Under the pieces are notes generated by a model. It was given only the letters and a program-made list of their open reading frames with translations. It had not been told where the DNA came from and did not search any database. This document shows positions 55,763 through 64,000 of a DNA stretch of 64,000 nt, piece after piece (position 1 is the first letter of the stretch; every line of letters starts with the position of its first letter). The stretch comes from Paraneptunicella aestuarii (GTDB lineage Bacteria > Pseudomonadota > Gammaproteobacteria > Enterobacterales > Alteromonadaceae). A program made the translations under genes and the position numbers. Location: assembly GCF_019900845.1 (NCBI RefSeq), contig NZ_CP074570.1, positions 2,728,001-2,792,000 of the forward strand, written 5' to 3'.

Positions 55763-58700
55763 CCGGACAGGTCATGCCACACCAACGGCGTATCAAACGT
55801 CTCGCATATCACCTGCTGCGCTTCACCATCAATCGAAACAATACGGGCTCTCAATACCTCATGCCGCTCAATAATCTTATGAATAGCCTGTGTCAGCGCC
55901 TCTCGGTCAAGACGCCCCACCAAACGGAACTGACCCGGCATGTTGTACTGACTACTGCCCCCTTCAAGCTGGTCAATAAACCATAAACGCTGCTGGCCAT
56001 AAGACAGGGGTAACCGGCCCTCTCGCGATATCACCTGTATCGGTGGAAGCACTGAACCACTGGTCAGGCTATCCAGCACAGCCGCAAATTCTGCAACCGA
56101 TGTGTGCTCGAACAAGGTCTTCAACGGTACTTCCACATTGAATGCCTGACGCACCTGACTCACCAGACGCGTCGCCAGCAATGAATGACCGCCCAGCGCA
56201 AAGAAACTATCTGTCACACTCACCCTGTCTACCTTAAGCACATCCTGCCAGATAGCACATAAACGGGCTTCCCTATCATTACGAGGTCCCACGTAACCCT
56301 GGGTATCGTTACCCTGCTGTTGCGGCGAAGGCAACGCCTTGCGATTCAGTTTGCCATTTGGGGTCAGCGGAAAACGATCCATAAAGATATACGCCGAAGG
56401 CACCATAAAGGCCGGTAAACGTGATCCCACCTCTGAGTTCAGAGCTGACCTTAACAGTGACTCATCATTCCACTCACAACACGGATGTCCCACTCTATCG
56501 TCACCAAAACCGACACCTTCTGCCTGATAACTCTCATGGATGGCATACAGCACTTCATGAGGACTTCCCTGAAGCTGGTCATCACGGTCCACTGTCCAGC
56601 GATACCCACGGCTTTCCAGTAACGCCTTAATACTGTCTATCCGGTCTCCAATATCATGGACTTCTATAATTATCTGTTTGATTTTCGACCAGTCCGAATC
56701 GTCAATACCGGCAAGAACCTGTACCTCACTCTTCTGGACATCCAGCTTTAACAGGTCAATACGCTCAACCCGCTGCTCGGCAATAATGTCTGACAAGGTC
56801 CTTATCTGACAGGTCACCTCTTCACTCTGCAAACGCTCTGCCAACAACTCATCAAAGGCCGATTCACTCAGCTCTCCACTGTCCAGCTCTTTTTGATGCT
56901 GGCTTCGAAGATAGGTTTTTACATCCTGCGAATCTACCTCCTGGTCTCCATAACGACCCGATATCAACGAGTTATGCGGATAGTAGGTAAAGGTGACTTC
57001 CTGGGATGCTTCTCCAAGACCACAGGGATACAATGTGGCATTAAGCCCATACAGCTCTGTGTTAAATTCCAGCACCCTGAATACACTCGGAACCGGCTCA
57101 AAGGAATACAGACGCACACCTGGACATACCTGCCCGACAAACAGACTGGCCATTCCCGTGTTCGCACCCACATCAAAAACACAGGCATCTTCCGGCAACA
57201 CTATCCCGTGTTTCAAGTAAGTCTGTTGCCCAAAGATTTCGGCATAGGTAAAGTCGGTCTCTGCCGGATTCAAACAGCCAACATACATACCATTGGGTAA
57301 TGTCTGGCGCTTCACGCCATCCCACTTGTTCTGTCCGCTCAAACGTGACAACGCCCTTACCGGACCGGCATGCTCACGGTCAGCCTGAACATAGGCCAAC
57401 AACTGCTGGTCTCGCTCTATCACCACCGCCTGTTCAACCGCTGGATGTTGTGATATCGCCTTGGAAATTTCATCCAGCTCTACCCTGAAACCTCGCAACT
57501 TCACCTGATTATCAATACGCTCTACGTATTCTATGGTTCCATTGGGCAGCCAGCGTACCAAATCACCGGTACGGTATAAGCGCTCTGCGCCCTCTGTTGA
57601 AAACGGGTTATCTACAAATCGTTCAGCTGTCATCTCTGGCTGGTTCAGGTAACCTCGAGCAAGACCCGCACCTCCAATATACAACTCCCCTATCGCTCCC
57701 GGAACCTGTAACTGTTGTTGTGGATCCAGCACATAGAACTTCGCATTCGCCAGTGGCTTGCCTATCGGAATAACGCCCCTCGCGGTCCCTCGTGCCACTT
57801 CACTGTCTATCAGTTGCGTACAACTGCCCACCGTCGCTTCCGTCGGACCATATTCATTGATAAAGGTCGCTCCCGGGAGGTAGTCGTTTATCCACGGCTC
57901 CAATGTCTCACGGGTGAGTTGTTCTCCTGCCACAACCAACACATGCCGCGCATCCGGGTTGCTGCGTAAATTACCCAGCGACTCCACCGCCTTTAAATGG
58001 GCTGGCGTTATCTTGAATAACAGCGCATCTTCATCATCAAACAGGTAATCTGCCAACGATTCCAGTGGCAGGACATCTTCCGGCAATAATTCAACATAAC
58101 CACCGCTGATAAGCGGCACATACAGGGACTGCACTGTCGCATCAAACGCTATCGGCGAACTCACCACCGAGCCGACTATCTGCTCGTACATGAAATCCTG
58201 CTCGCCGAACTTCAAAAAGTTACACACACTGTGGTGCTCTACCATCACCCCTTTAGGTTGTCCCGTTGAGCCCGACGTATAAATCACATAGGCAAGATGA
58301 TGCGGTGTCAGTCCCATGACGTGAGGATTAACATCCGGGTAACCGGATAACTGCTCACGGGTCTGTGCCGTATCCAGGCAAATCACCTGCTGGACTGTCA
58401 GCGGTAACTGCCCCACCAGACTGCTCTGGGTCACCAGCTGGCTAATACCGGTATCGTCAAGCATATAGCCAAGGCGTGCCTCGGGGTAATTCGGATCCAG
58501 TGGAACATAGGCTCCCCCGGCCTTTAAGATACCCAGTAGCCCCACCATCATCTCGGCGCTACGCTCCAGACAAATCCCCACCACAGTATCCGGCCCGACT
58601 CCCTGACCTATCAGGTAATGGGCCAGGCGGTTCGCCTGTGCATTCAGCTCTTTATAGTTAAGTTCTACATCTTCAAAAATCACCGCCACCGCTTCCGGTG

Positions 58701-58815
58701 TACGGCTTACCTGTTGTTCAAACAGGTAATGAACCAGGCGTTCATCCTGTTGCGACTCATCAAAGTACACTACGTCACTGGCATTCCAGTCGAACTCCAG
58801 TTGCTGACGCTCTTG
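54971..58815. repeat. Repeat R4 copy a: A-MT-PCP-C unit, gene A module 2-3
   Basis: 3845 bp partner of 50857-54700; differences noted are -1 here near 55762, -2 in the partner near 53926, and a few substitutions. A 270-bp unique linker separates the two. Confidence 0.92.
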
Positions 58816-61800
58816 TTCGGAGAGCACATTCAAATCCAGAATACGGCTTTGAGTTCCGTCTTTTGTGACAGATGTTAATAAGTGCTCCAGATGATTCCAG
58901 ATGCTTTGTACCTGACGATCACTGAACCGGTCTTCCTGAAAACGAATATCACAATTGAGGATGCCATCTTCGATAAAAGAGGTTAACGATATAGCGTAAT
59001 TCGATTCGCTATTTGCTACGACATCACTAATTCGCAAGCCATTATTTTCCTGACTGGATGCTTGTTTGACCGCTGCATCCATCGGATAATTCTCAAACAC
59101 CAGCAGACTGTCAAACAGCGAAGTCCCTCCCGAAACCTCACTCAACTGCTGTATCTGCGCCAGTGGTAAATAACCATACTCATCTCGCTCTATATTGTCC
59201 GCATGCAATACGCCAAGCAAGTCACCAAAACTCATCTGCGGCTCAACCTGTACCCGCACCGGTATCGTGTTAATAAACAGACCTATCATCTGCTCTACTC
59301 CCGGCAATTCTGCCGGACGACCCGATATCGTCGAACCAAAAACAATATCCTGCTCATTGCTGTAACGCTGCAACAAACAACTCCACGCTGCCTGCAACAC
59401 AACATTCATCGTCGTATGGTGCGCTCGCGCCAAGGCCATCAAACGACCCGTCAACGCCTCATCCAGACTCAGACGCTGATAACCAACCGAATCCCCATCC
59501 CCCGAAACCCGGTCATACAACAACGGCGTCGGAGATACAAAACCCGACAGATGACCCTGCCAGAAATCCGCAGCCAACTGACGCTCCCGAGACAACAACC
59601 AGCCTATATAATGCTCATAAGGCACCACCGCTCCTGACGACAATTCTGCTTCGCCTGACACCTGCGCATGATAATGATTCAGCACCTCTCCAAACAATAT
59701 CGGCGTACACCAACCATCCAGCAACGCATGATGATATGTCCACACAAAACGGTAACGCTCCTCTCCCATTCGAATAAGATGGATACGCATTAACGGCGCA
59801 CAGCCAAAGTCAAAACCCTGCGCCTTGTCTTCTCTTAACAACCGCTCAAGCTCTAACACCTGCTCATCAAATGACTTCTCGCGCCAGTCAAGTTGGATAA
59901 AGGGTAAGTCGACCGTTCGTTGTACCAGTTGGTGAGGCTGCTCACCATCAAGCCCCACAAACGCCGTACGTAAAATGTCATAACGACCAACCAGCGCTTC
60001 CCAGGCACCTCTCATCGCCTCACTGTCCACTCGACCGCTCAGCTCACAACCTATCTGAATCGTATACGATGCCCCACTGCCATCCAGCAAACCATGGAAC
60101 AACAGCCCTGACTGCATCGGCGTCGCCACATACAGCTTCTCCAGCCCAGGATAATCAGCCTGCCAACCTGACAGGGTAGCCATATCCACTGCCGCCAACG
60201 CGAAGTCTGATGGGGTAAACTGCCCTTCACTCGACTCACAATGTGCAATACAGGCCGCCAGCGATTGTTCAAACAAGACTCCCAACCGCTCAATATCCCG
60301 GCAACGCGGCGCACCCGTCATATCCACTCGCAACTGACCCTCATGAACCAGCGCATTGATACTCAACGGCACTCCCGGTGGGTTATCACGACTAATGCTG
60401 TCTCCCGCTGGCTCGCGTGCAACAGAAAATGCCGACATCGCATTCACACTGTTATCAAACTGACCCAGGTAATTAAATTCAATTCGGCTATCCTGATACC
60501 CGGCTTCAAGCCCAACCAACGGACTGTCTGCTTTCAGGTAACGCAATAAACCATAACCCATGCCCTTGTCCGGCACCTGACGGTACTGCTCTTTAACCTG
60601 ACAAATAACCTCTCCGATGTCCTGTGAACCAACAGATAACACCAGCGGGTACACCGAGGTAAACCAGCCCACGGTCTCCGCAATATCCAGCTCGTCACCC
60701 GGTAGCTCACGACCATGCCCTTCCACATCCAGACACATCACGTCACTACCGCTCCACTGACGGTATGCCAGTAACAGTCCCGCCATTAACAATTCATTCG
60801 TCCGGGTTCGATAAGGCCGGTTGACCGCGCCAAGTAACTGACGTGTCTGTGTTTCACTCAAACTGAAGCCTAACTGCTGTAAACCCTCACGTTCAAACTC
60901 GACCGATTCAAGCAGGGAAGGCACCGCAACCGACAGTTGCTCCTGCCAGTAATCCTGCTGCTCCTGTATCTGCTTACTACCTGCATGCGCCATCAACGCC
61001 TCGCTCCAACGCTGCAACGACACACTGCGAGGACCCGCCTTGGGCACCTCTCCTTGCGCTAACAACGACCAGCCCTGCTCCATATCCGACAACAATATCC
61101 GCCAGGACACTCCATCTATCACCAAATGATGAGCAACCAGCAACAACCGGCTATCGCCCTCTCCCCGATGCAGATACATGGCCTTGAATACCGACCCCTG
61201 TGCTATGTCCAGACTCGCCTGTGCCTGCTGACAATACTCCAGTTGCATCGCCTCCTGTGCTTCGCCCGATAAATGACTGATATCATGCTGCTCCAACGAA
61301 TCCCATAACATCCGCTCACTATAGGCCTCATGACTGGCAACAACCTCTCCATGCTCTCGAGTAAAACGTAAACGCAAGGCATCATGACGCTGATACACCA
61401 TATCAATCAACGCACTTAACGCCTTCGCATCAAACCTGGTCGGACACTGTAATAACACCGACTGGTTGTAATGATTTGCTACCGGTAATTCACGCTCAAA
61501 AAACGCTCGCTGAATGGGTAAAAGACTCAAGCCTCCTTCTACCGGCTCCTGAGGAATGTTTGACTCTCCCTTCAAACTCACACAGCCAGATAACTCCGCA
61601 ACCGTCTGATGGTCAAACAGTTGTCTTACTGTAAAGTGCAGCCCATTGTGTTTGGCTCTTGAGACCAGTTGAATGGATATTATCGAATCGCCACCCAGTG
61701 CAAAAAAATTGTCTTGTGTGCCTACACGCTCAAGTTTCAGCACATCCTGCCAGATTTCGCACAACTTCTCTTCTATCTGATTCTCCGGAGCAACATACTC

Positions 61801-64000
61801 ACCGCTTTGGCGGTCGCTCTCCTTCGGCGCGGGTAAGGCTTTGCGGTCCAGCTTGCCACTGCTGGTCAGCGGCATTGCGCTCATACGAACAAACACCGAC
61901 GGTATCATGTAATCCGGTAAACCCGCCTTCAGTGACAACCGGCAACGGCCGACCAACTCATCGTCACTCAGTGAATCGTCACCCACCACATAGGCAACCA
62001 GTTGCATACCTCGGGCAATCTCCCGGGCTATCACCGCTGCTGAGCGCACGACATCCTCTTCCAACAGAGCGTTTTCTATCTCGCCCAACTCAATACGGAA
62101 ACCCCGTATCTTAACCTGGTCGTCATTACGTCCCAGATATTCAAGCTCCCCTTCACTGTTCCAGCGACATATATCACCCGTACGGTATAAACGCGCTCCC
62201 TCAACATGACTAAATGGGTCCGCAACAAAACGCTCGCGCGTTAAATCCGGGCGGTTCAAGTAGCCACGACCAACCCCTTCTCCTCCGATATAAAGCTCAC
62301 CTGTCACGCCAATAGGAACAGGCTGCATATTTTCATCAACAACATGTAACGTTTCACTTGGGAAAGGTTTACCAATAGGGACTATCTCAAGTCCCTTATT
62401 CAAACAGGACACCGAAGAAAAAATAGTGGTTTCTGTTGGGCCATAACAATTAAATAATTCACCCTCAAATGAATCTAACAACCTATTAGCCAACAGAGGT
62501 GGCAAAGCCTCGCCAGCTACAAACAACTGCTGAATTTTTTTGAGCCCAGCCTGGAATTTTGTGTCTTCCAGATAGGCTGAGATCAAGGTAGGTGTTGATT
62601 GAAAATGAGTTACTGGATACTTCTCTAGCAAGTCTGCCAAAGATTCTTCTTCAGCATGAATTTGCTCGTTTTTAGCCAAAAGCAGTGTAAAACCACTAGC
62701 TAAAGTACAAATCAACTCAGCAATAGAAATATCAAAGCAATAGCTGGTCGCACCCAACCAAATTCCTTCAGGGTTAGAGAAATCCGCATATCTCTTGAAA
62801 TCATTTTCAAAAGAGAACAAATGGCGGTGTTCGATCTCAACACCTTTTGGTTTACCGGTAGACCCTGAAGTGAAGATGACATAAGCACGGTTATCAAATG
62901 ACAAGGGATTTGATAAAACAGGCGTTTCAAGGCCACCGTCGGTAAGAGACTCTTCAAATTTTTCTTCGCCCAAACACAGTATTTGTGCTGGCGTTTCGGG
63001 CAACCGGGTTCGAATATGCGATTCAGTAATGATGGCTTTGGATTCTGCGTTTTCCAATTGATAAGCCAAACGCTCCCTGGGATGATCAGGATCTAATGGC
63101 AGGTAAGCCGCCCCGGCTTTTAATACAGCCAAAATACTAATGACTATCTTCTCATTGCGCTCGAGATACAATCCAACAATGTCTTCTGGCTGAACGCCCA
63201 TAGAAATTAAGTGATGAGCTAACTGGTTAGCTTTTTCGTTGATTTCTTGAAAGCTAAATGATTTTCCATTGCTAATCAGTGCTATCTTTTCTGGCGTTTG
63301 TAACGCGTGCTGTTCAAACAACTGATGAACAAACTTTCGCTCATTAACCTGTTGCTTAGGGCCAGACCAGTCTGCAATCTGAGCCACTTCGCAGTCAGGC
63401 ATAATACGAACGTTTTTAAGATCCTCATGTAATTTGCCCAGACTATCCTCAATAAGGAAGTCCAAACGAGCCAAAATGAATTTTATTTCCTGTTCATTGA
63501 AGAATTTGGGATTGTAATCCAGGTGTAGATCTAGCGACCCATCGCTATCTTGCTCCCATACTGTCAGCATGAAAGGTCTGGTTTCATGATTGTGGCTCTG
63601 ATAAACCAGCTTTCCCGGTTGGCCCCCAAAGAATAATTCTTGCTTCAACTGTAAGTAATTATATGCAACTTCATATACTTGACGTCCTTGCAAACCCAAC
63701 GCGGAATTAAGGTGCCCTATTGGATAACGTTGATGCCTTAAATTTGAGCGTTGAGATTTGGTAATACTCTTCAGTAACTCTGCAAATGTATCAACGCTTG
63801 CTGTATCAATATTAGAAAGTGCAGTACTGACAAATGCCCCCAGCATCGATTTTTGTCGAGCTTTTTTCCGATTATGGGAAGGCACGCCAAAAAGTAAATC
63901 GGTACGATGATATGCAACAGAGAAGTAATGCGCTAACGCCCCCATAAAATAGTGAGCATTTGTTACTCCAACAGATTCAGATGCCTTTGAAATTTGCTCA
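55741..64000 (-). CDS. NRPS gene A, segment 1 (5' partial): C-A-PCP-E-C-A-MT-PCP-C start
   Basis: Open from the window edge; the first Met visible (63945) is internal, since upstream codons continue a C domain (VGVTNAHYFMGALAHYF). That C domain has LLFGVPSHNRKK and RHQRYPIGHLN, resembling C subtypes often seen in initiation modules. Then A with code DIAQFACIFK (not assignable), PCP LGGDS, E (HHLVIDGVSW), DCL C (HHALLDGW), A with code DAQKVAEVGK carrying an FkbM methyltransferase, PCP LGGHS, and the start of an LCL C (LSYGQQRLWFIDQL). The frame is lost near 55762: AACCGG where the sister copy at 51650 has AACCCGG. Confidence 0.92.
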   Translation of the reverse strand, partial: EQISKASESVGVTNAHYFMGALAHYFSVAYHRTDLLFGVPSHNRKKARQKSMLGAFVSTALSNIDTASVDTFAELLKSITKSQRSNLRHQRYPIGHLNSALGLQGRQVYEVAYNYLQLKQELFFGGQPGKLVYQSHNHETRPFMLTVWEQDSDGSLDLHLDYNPKFFNEQEIKFILARLDFLIEDSLGKLHEDLKNVRIMPDCEVAQIADWSGPKQQVNERKFVHQLFEQHALQTPEKIALISNGKSFSFQEINEKANQLAHHLISMGVQPEDIVGLYLERNEKIVISILAVLKAGAAYLPLDPDHPRERLAYQLENAESKAIITESHIRTRLPETPAQILCLGEEKFEESLTDGGLETPVLSNPLSFDNRAYVIFTSGSTGKPKGVEIEHRHLFSFENDFKRYADFSNPEGIWLGATSYCFDISIAELICTLASGFTLLLAKNEQIHAEEESLADLLEKYPVTHFQSTPTLISAYLEDTKFQAGLKKIQQLFVAGEALPPLLANRLLDSFEGELFNCYGPTETTIFSSVSCLNKGLEIVPIGKPFPSETLHVVDENMQPVPIGVTGELYIGGEGVGRGYLNRPDLTRERFVADPFSHVEGARLYRTGDICRWNSEGELEYLGRNDDQVKIRGFRIELGEIENALLEEDVVRSAAVIAREIARGMQLVAYVVGDDSLSDDELVGRCRLSLKAGLPDYMIPSVFVRMSAMPLTSSGKLDRKALPAPKESDRQSGEYVAPENQIEEKLCEIWQDVLKLERVGTQDNFFALGGDSIISIQLVSRAKHNGLHFTVRQLFDHQTVAELSGCVSLKGESNIPQEPVEGGLSLLPIQRAFFERELPVANHYNQSVLLQCPTRFDAKALSALIDMVYQRHDALRLRFTREHGEVVASHEAYSERMLWDSLEQHDISHLSGEAQEAMQLEYCQQAQASLDIAQGSVFKAMYLHRGEGDSRLLLVAHHLVIDGVSWRILLSDMEQGWSLLAQGEVPKAGPRSVSLQRWSEALMAHAGSKQIQEQQDYWQEQLSVAVPSLLESVEFEREGLQQLGFSLSETQTRQLLGAVNRPYRTRTNELLMAGLLLAYRQWSGSDVMCLDVEGHGRELPGDELDIAETVGWFTSVYPLVLSVGSQDIGEVICQVKEQYRQVPDKGMGYGLLRYLKADSPLVGLEAGYQDSRIEFNYLGQFDNSVNAMSAFSVAREPAGDSISRDNPPGVPLSINALVHEGQLRVDMTGAPRCRDIERLGVLFEQSLAACIAHCESSEGQFTPSDFALAAVDMATLSGWQADYPGLEKLYVATPMQSGLLFHGLLDGSGASYTIQIGCELSGRVDSEAMRGAWEALVGRYDILRTAFVGLDGEQPHQLVQRTVDLPFIQLDWREKSFDEQVLELERLLREDKAQGFDFGCAPLMRIHLIRMGEERYRFVWTYHHALLDGWCTPILFGEVLNHYHAQVSGEAELSSGAVVPYEHYIGWLLSRERQLAADFWQGHLSGFVSPTPLLYDRVSGDGDSVGYQRLSLDEALTGRLMALARAHHTTMNVVLQAAWSCLLQRYSNEQDIVFGSTISGRPAELPGVEQMIGLFINTIPVRVQVEPQMSFGDLLGVLHADNIERDEYGYLPLAQIQQLSEVSGGTSLFDSLLVFENYPMDAAVKQASSQENNGLRISDVVANSESNYAISLTSFIEDGILNCDIRFQEDRFSDRQVQSIWNHLEHLLTSVTKDGTQSRILDLNVLSEQERQQLEFDWNASDVVYFDESQQDERLVHYLFEQQVSRTPEAVAVIFEDVELNYKELNAQANRLAHYLIGQGVGPDTVVGICLERSAEMMVGLLGILKAGGAYVPLDPNYPEARLGYMLDDTGISQLVTQSSLVGQLPLTVQQVICLDTAQTREQLSGYPDVNPHVMGLTPHHLAYVIYTSGSTGQPKGVMVEHHSVCNFLKFGEQDFMYEQIVGSVVSSPIAFDATVQSLYVPLISGGYVELLPEDVLPLESLADYLFDDEDALLFKITPAHLKAVESLGNLRSNPDARHVLVVAGEQLTRETLEPWINDYLPGATFINEYGPTEATVGSCTQLIDSEVARGTARGVIPIGKPLANAKFYVLDPQQQLQVPGAIGELYIGGAGLARGYLNQPEMTAERFVDNPFSTEGAERLYRTGDLVRWLPNGTIEYVERIDNQVKLRGFRVELDEISKAISQHPAVEQAVVIERDQQLLAYVQADREHAGPVRALSRLSGQNKWDGVKRQTLPNGMYVGCLNPAETDFTYAEIFGQQTYLKHGIVLPEDACVFDVGANTGMASLFVGQVCPGVRLYSFEPVPSVFRVLEFNTELYGLNATLYPCGLGEASQEVTFTYYPHNSLISGRYGDQEVDSQDVKTYLRSQHQKELDSGELSESAFDELLAERLQSEEVTCQIRTLSDIIAEQRVERIDLLKLDVQKSEVQVLAGIDDSDWSKIKQIIIEVHDIGDRIDSIKALLESRGYRWTVDRDDQLQGSPHEVLYAIHESYQAEGVGFGDDRVGHPCCEWNDESLLRSALNSEVGSRLPAFMVPSAYIFMDRFPLTPNGKLNRKALPSPQQQGNDTQGYVGPRNDREARLCAIWQDVLKVDRVSVTDSFFALGGHSLLATRLVSQVRQAFNVEVPLKTLFEHTSVAEFAAVLDSLTSGSVLPPIQVISREGRLPLSYGQQRLWFIDQLEGGSSQYNMPGQFRLVGRLDREALTQAIHKIIERHEVLRARIVSIDGEAQQVICETFDTPLVWHDLSGCQRRSS
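56540..57380 (-). other. FkbM-family methyltransferase embedded in gene A A2
   Basis: [18 protein letters not shown] and LLKLDVQKSE between A8 (RGFRVELDEISK) and A10 (NGKLN). Belongs to a lineage diverged from the gene B/C copies but with the same position and layout. Host A code DAQKVAEVGK. Confidence 0.85.
59071..62268. repeat. Repeat R5 copy a: A6-A10-PCP-E-C, gene A
   Basis: 3198 bp partner of 39601-42797, frame intact. The A-domain specificity region upstream (A1-A5) is unrelated between the two copies. Confidence 0.92.

Larger units (their letters stand above)
45458..64000 (-). other. Gene A locus: five-module NRPS, 5' end beyond window (reconstructed)
   Basis: Four open segments, in order: partial C-A-PCP-E, C(DCL)-A(MT)-PCP, C(LCL)-A(MT)-PCP, C(LCL)-A-PCP, C(LCL)-A-PCP. 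The frame is open to position 64000 and continues a C domain, so the start lies outside. Lesions: -1 C near 55762, -2 near 53926, -1 C at 49257-49261, all in repeats. The tail DEIEYGEL overlaps gene B in ATGA. Only module 1 has an E domain. A codes: DIAQFACIFK (unassigned), DAQKVAEVGK twice, DVEEMGVITK, DFWSVGMVHK (Thr). Confidence 0.85.

Overview
The window is almost entirely one minus-strand nonribosomal peptide synthetase (NRPS) locus, read from position 64000 down to 1. I see five NRPS genes, here called A to E in transcription order, followed by one cupin/JmjC-like putative hydroxylase gene that runs off the left edge. I support no plus-strand genes, RNA genes, CRISPR arrays or insertion sequences. 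The source is a bacterium. Moderate GC (about 33-53% in lines I counted) and TubC_N/short-motif docking would suit a gammaproteobacterium, but nothing here proves the taxon.

Layout: gene A (beyond 64000 to 45458) = partial C, A-PCP-E, C-A(MT)-PCP, C-A(MT)-PCP, C-A-PCP, C-A-PCP. Gene B (45461-29154) = TubC_N, C-A-PCP-E, C-A-PCP, C-A(PRMT-like MT)-PCP, C-A(MT)-PCP. Gene C (29152-20226) = TubC_N, C-A-PCP, C-A(MT)-PCP-E. Gene D (20229-15346) = TubC_N, C-A-PCP-E. Gene E (15275-1236) = TubC_N, C-A-PCP-E, C-A-PCP-E, C-A-PCP-E. That is 15 modules. The order is supported internally: each E domain is followed by a DCL-type C domain, even across gene boundaries, each module without E is followed by an LCL-type C domain, and each PCP before E reads GGDS while each other PCP reads GGHS. 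No thioesterase is present and gene E ends in an E domain plus a docking-like tail, so the line continues outside the window.

Specificity codes read by eye suggest: D-unknown, Asn-like (Me), Asn-like (Me), basic?, Thr, D-Ser, Thr, Tyr/Phe (Me), Asn (Me), beta-Ala, D-Asn (Me), D-Asn-like, D-basic?, D-basic?, D-Asn, then more. Four Asn-type A domains carry an embedded FkbM-family methyltransferase, and the aromatic A domain carries a methyltransferase that looks like a protein-arginine-methyltransferase (PRMT). Two C domains of gene E have Phe-Met in place of the catalytic His-His.

About 57% of the window (roughly 36.5 kb) lies in five families of near-identical segments 1.2-4.5 kb long, including two tandem module duplications. 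Every frame-breaking lesion lies inside these repeats and none in unique sequence, which points to unpolished repeats in the assembly rather than real gene decay. Genes A, B, C and E are therefore given both as reconstructed loci and as the open segments actually present.
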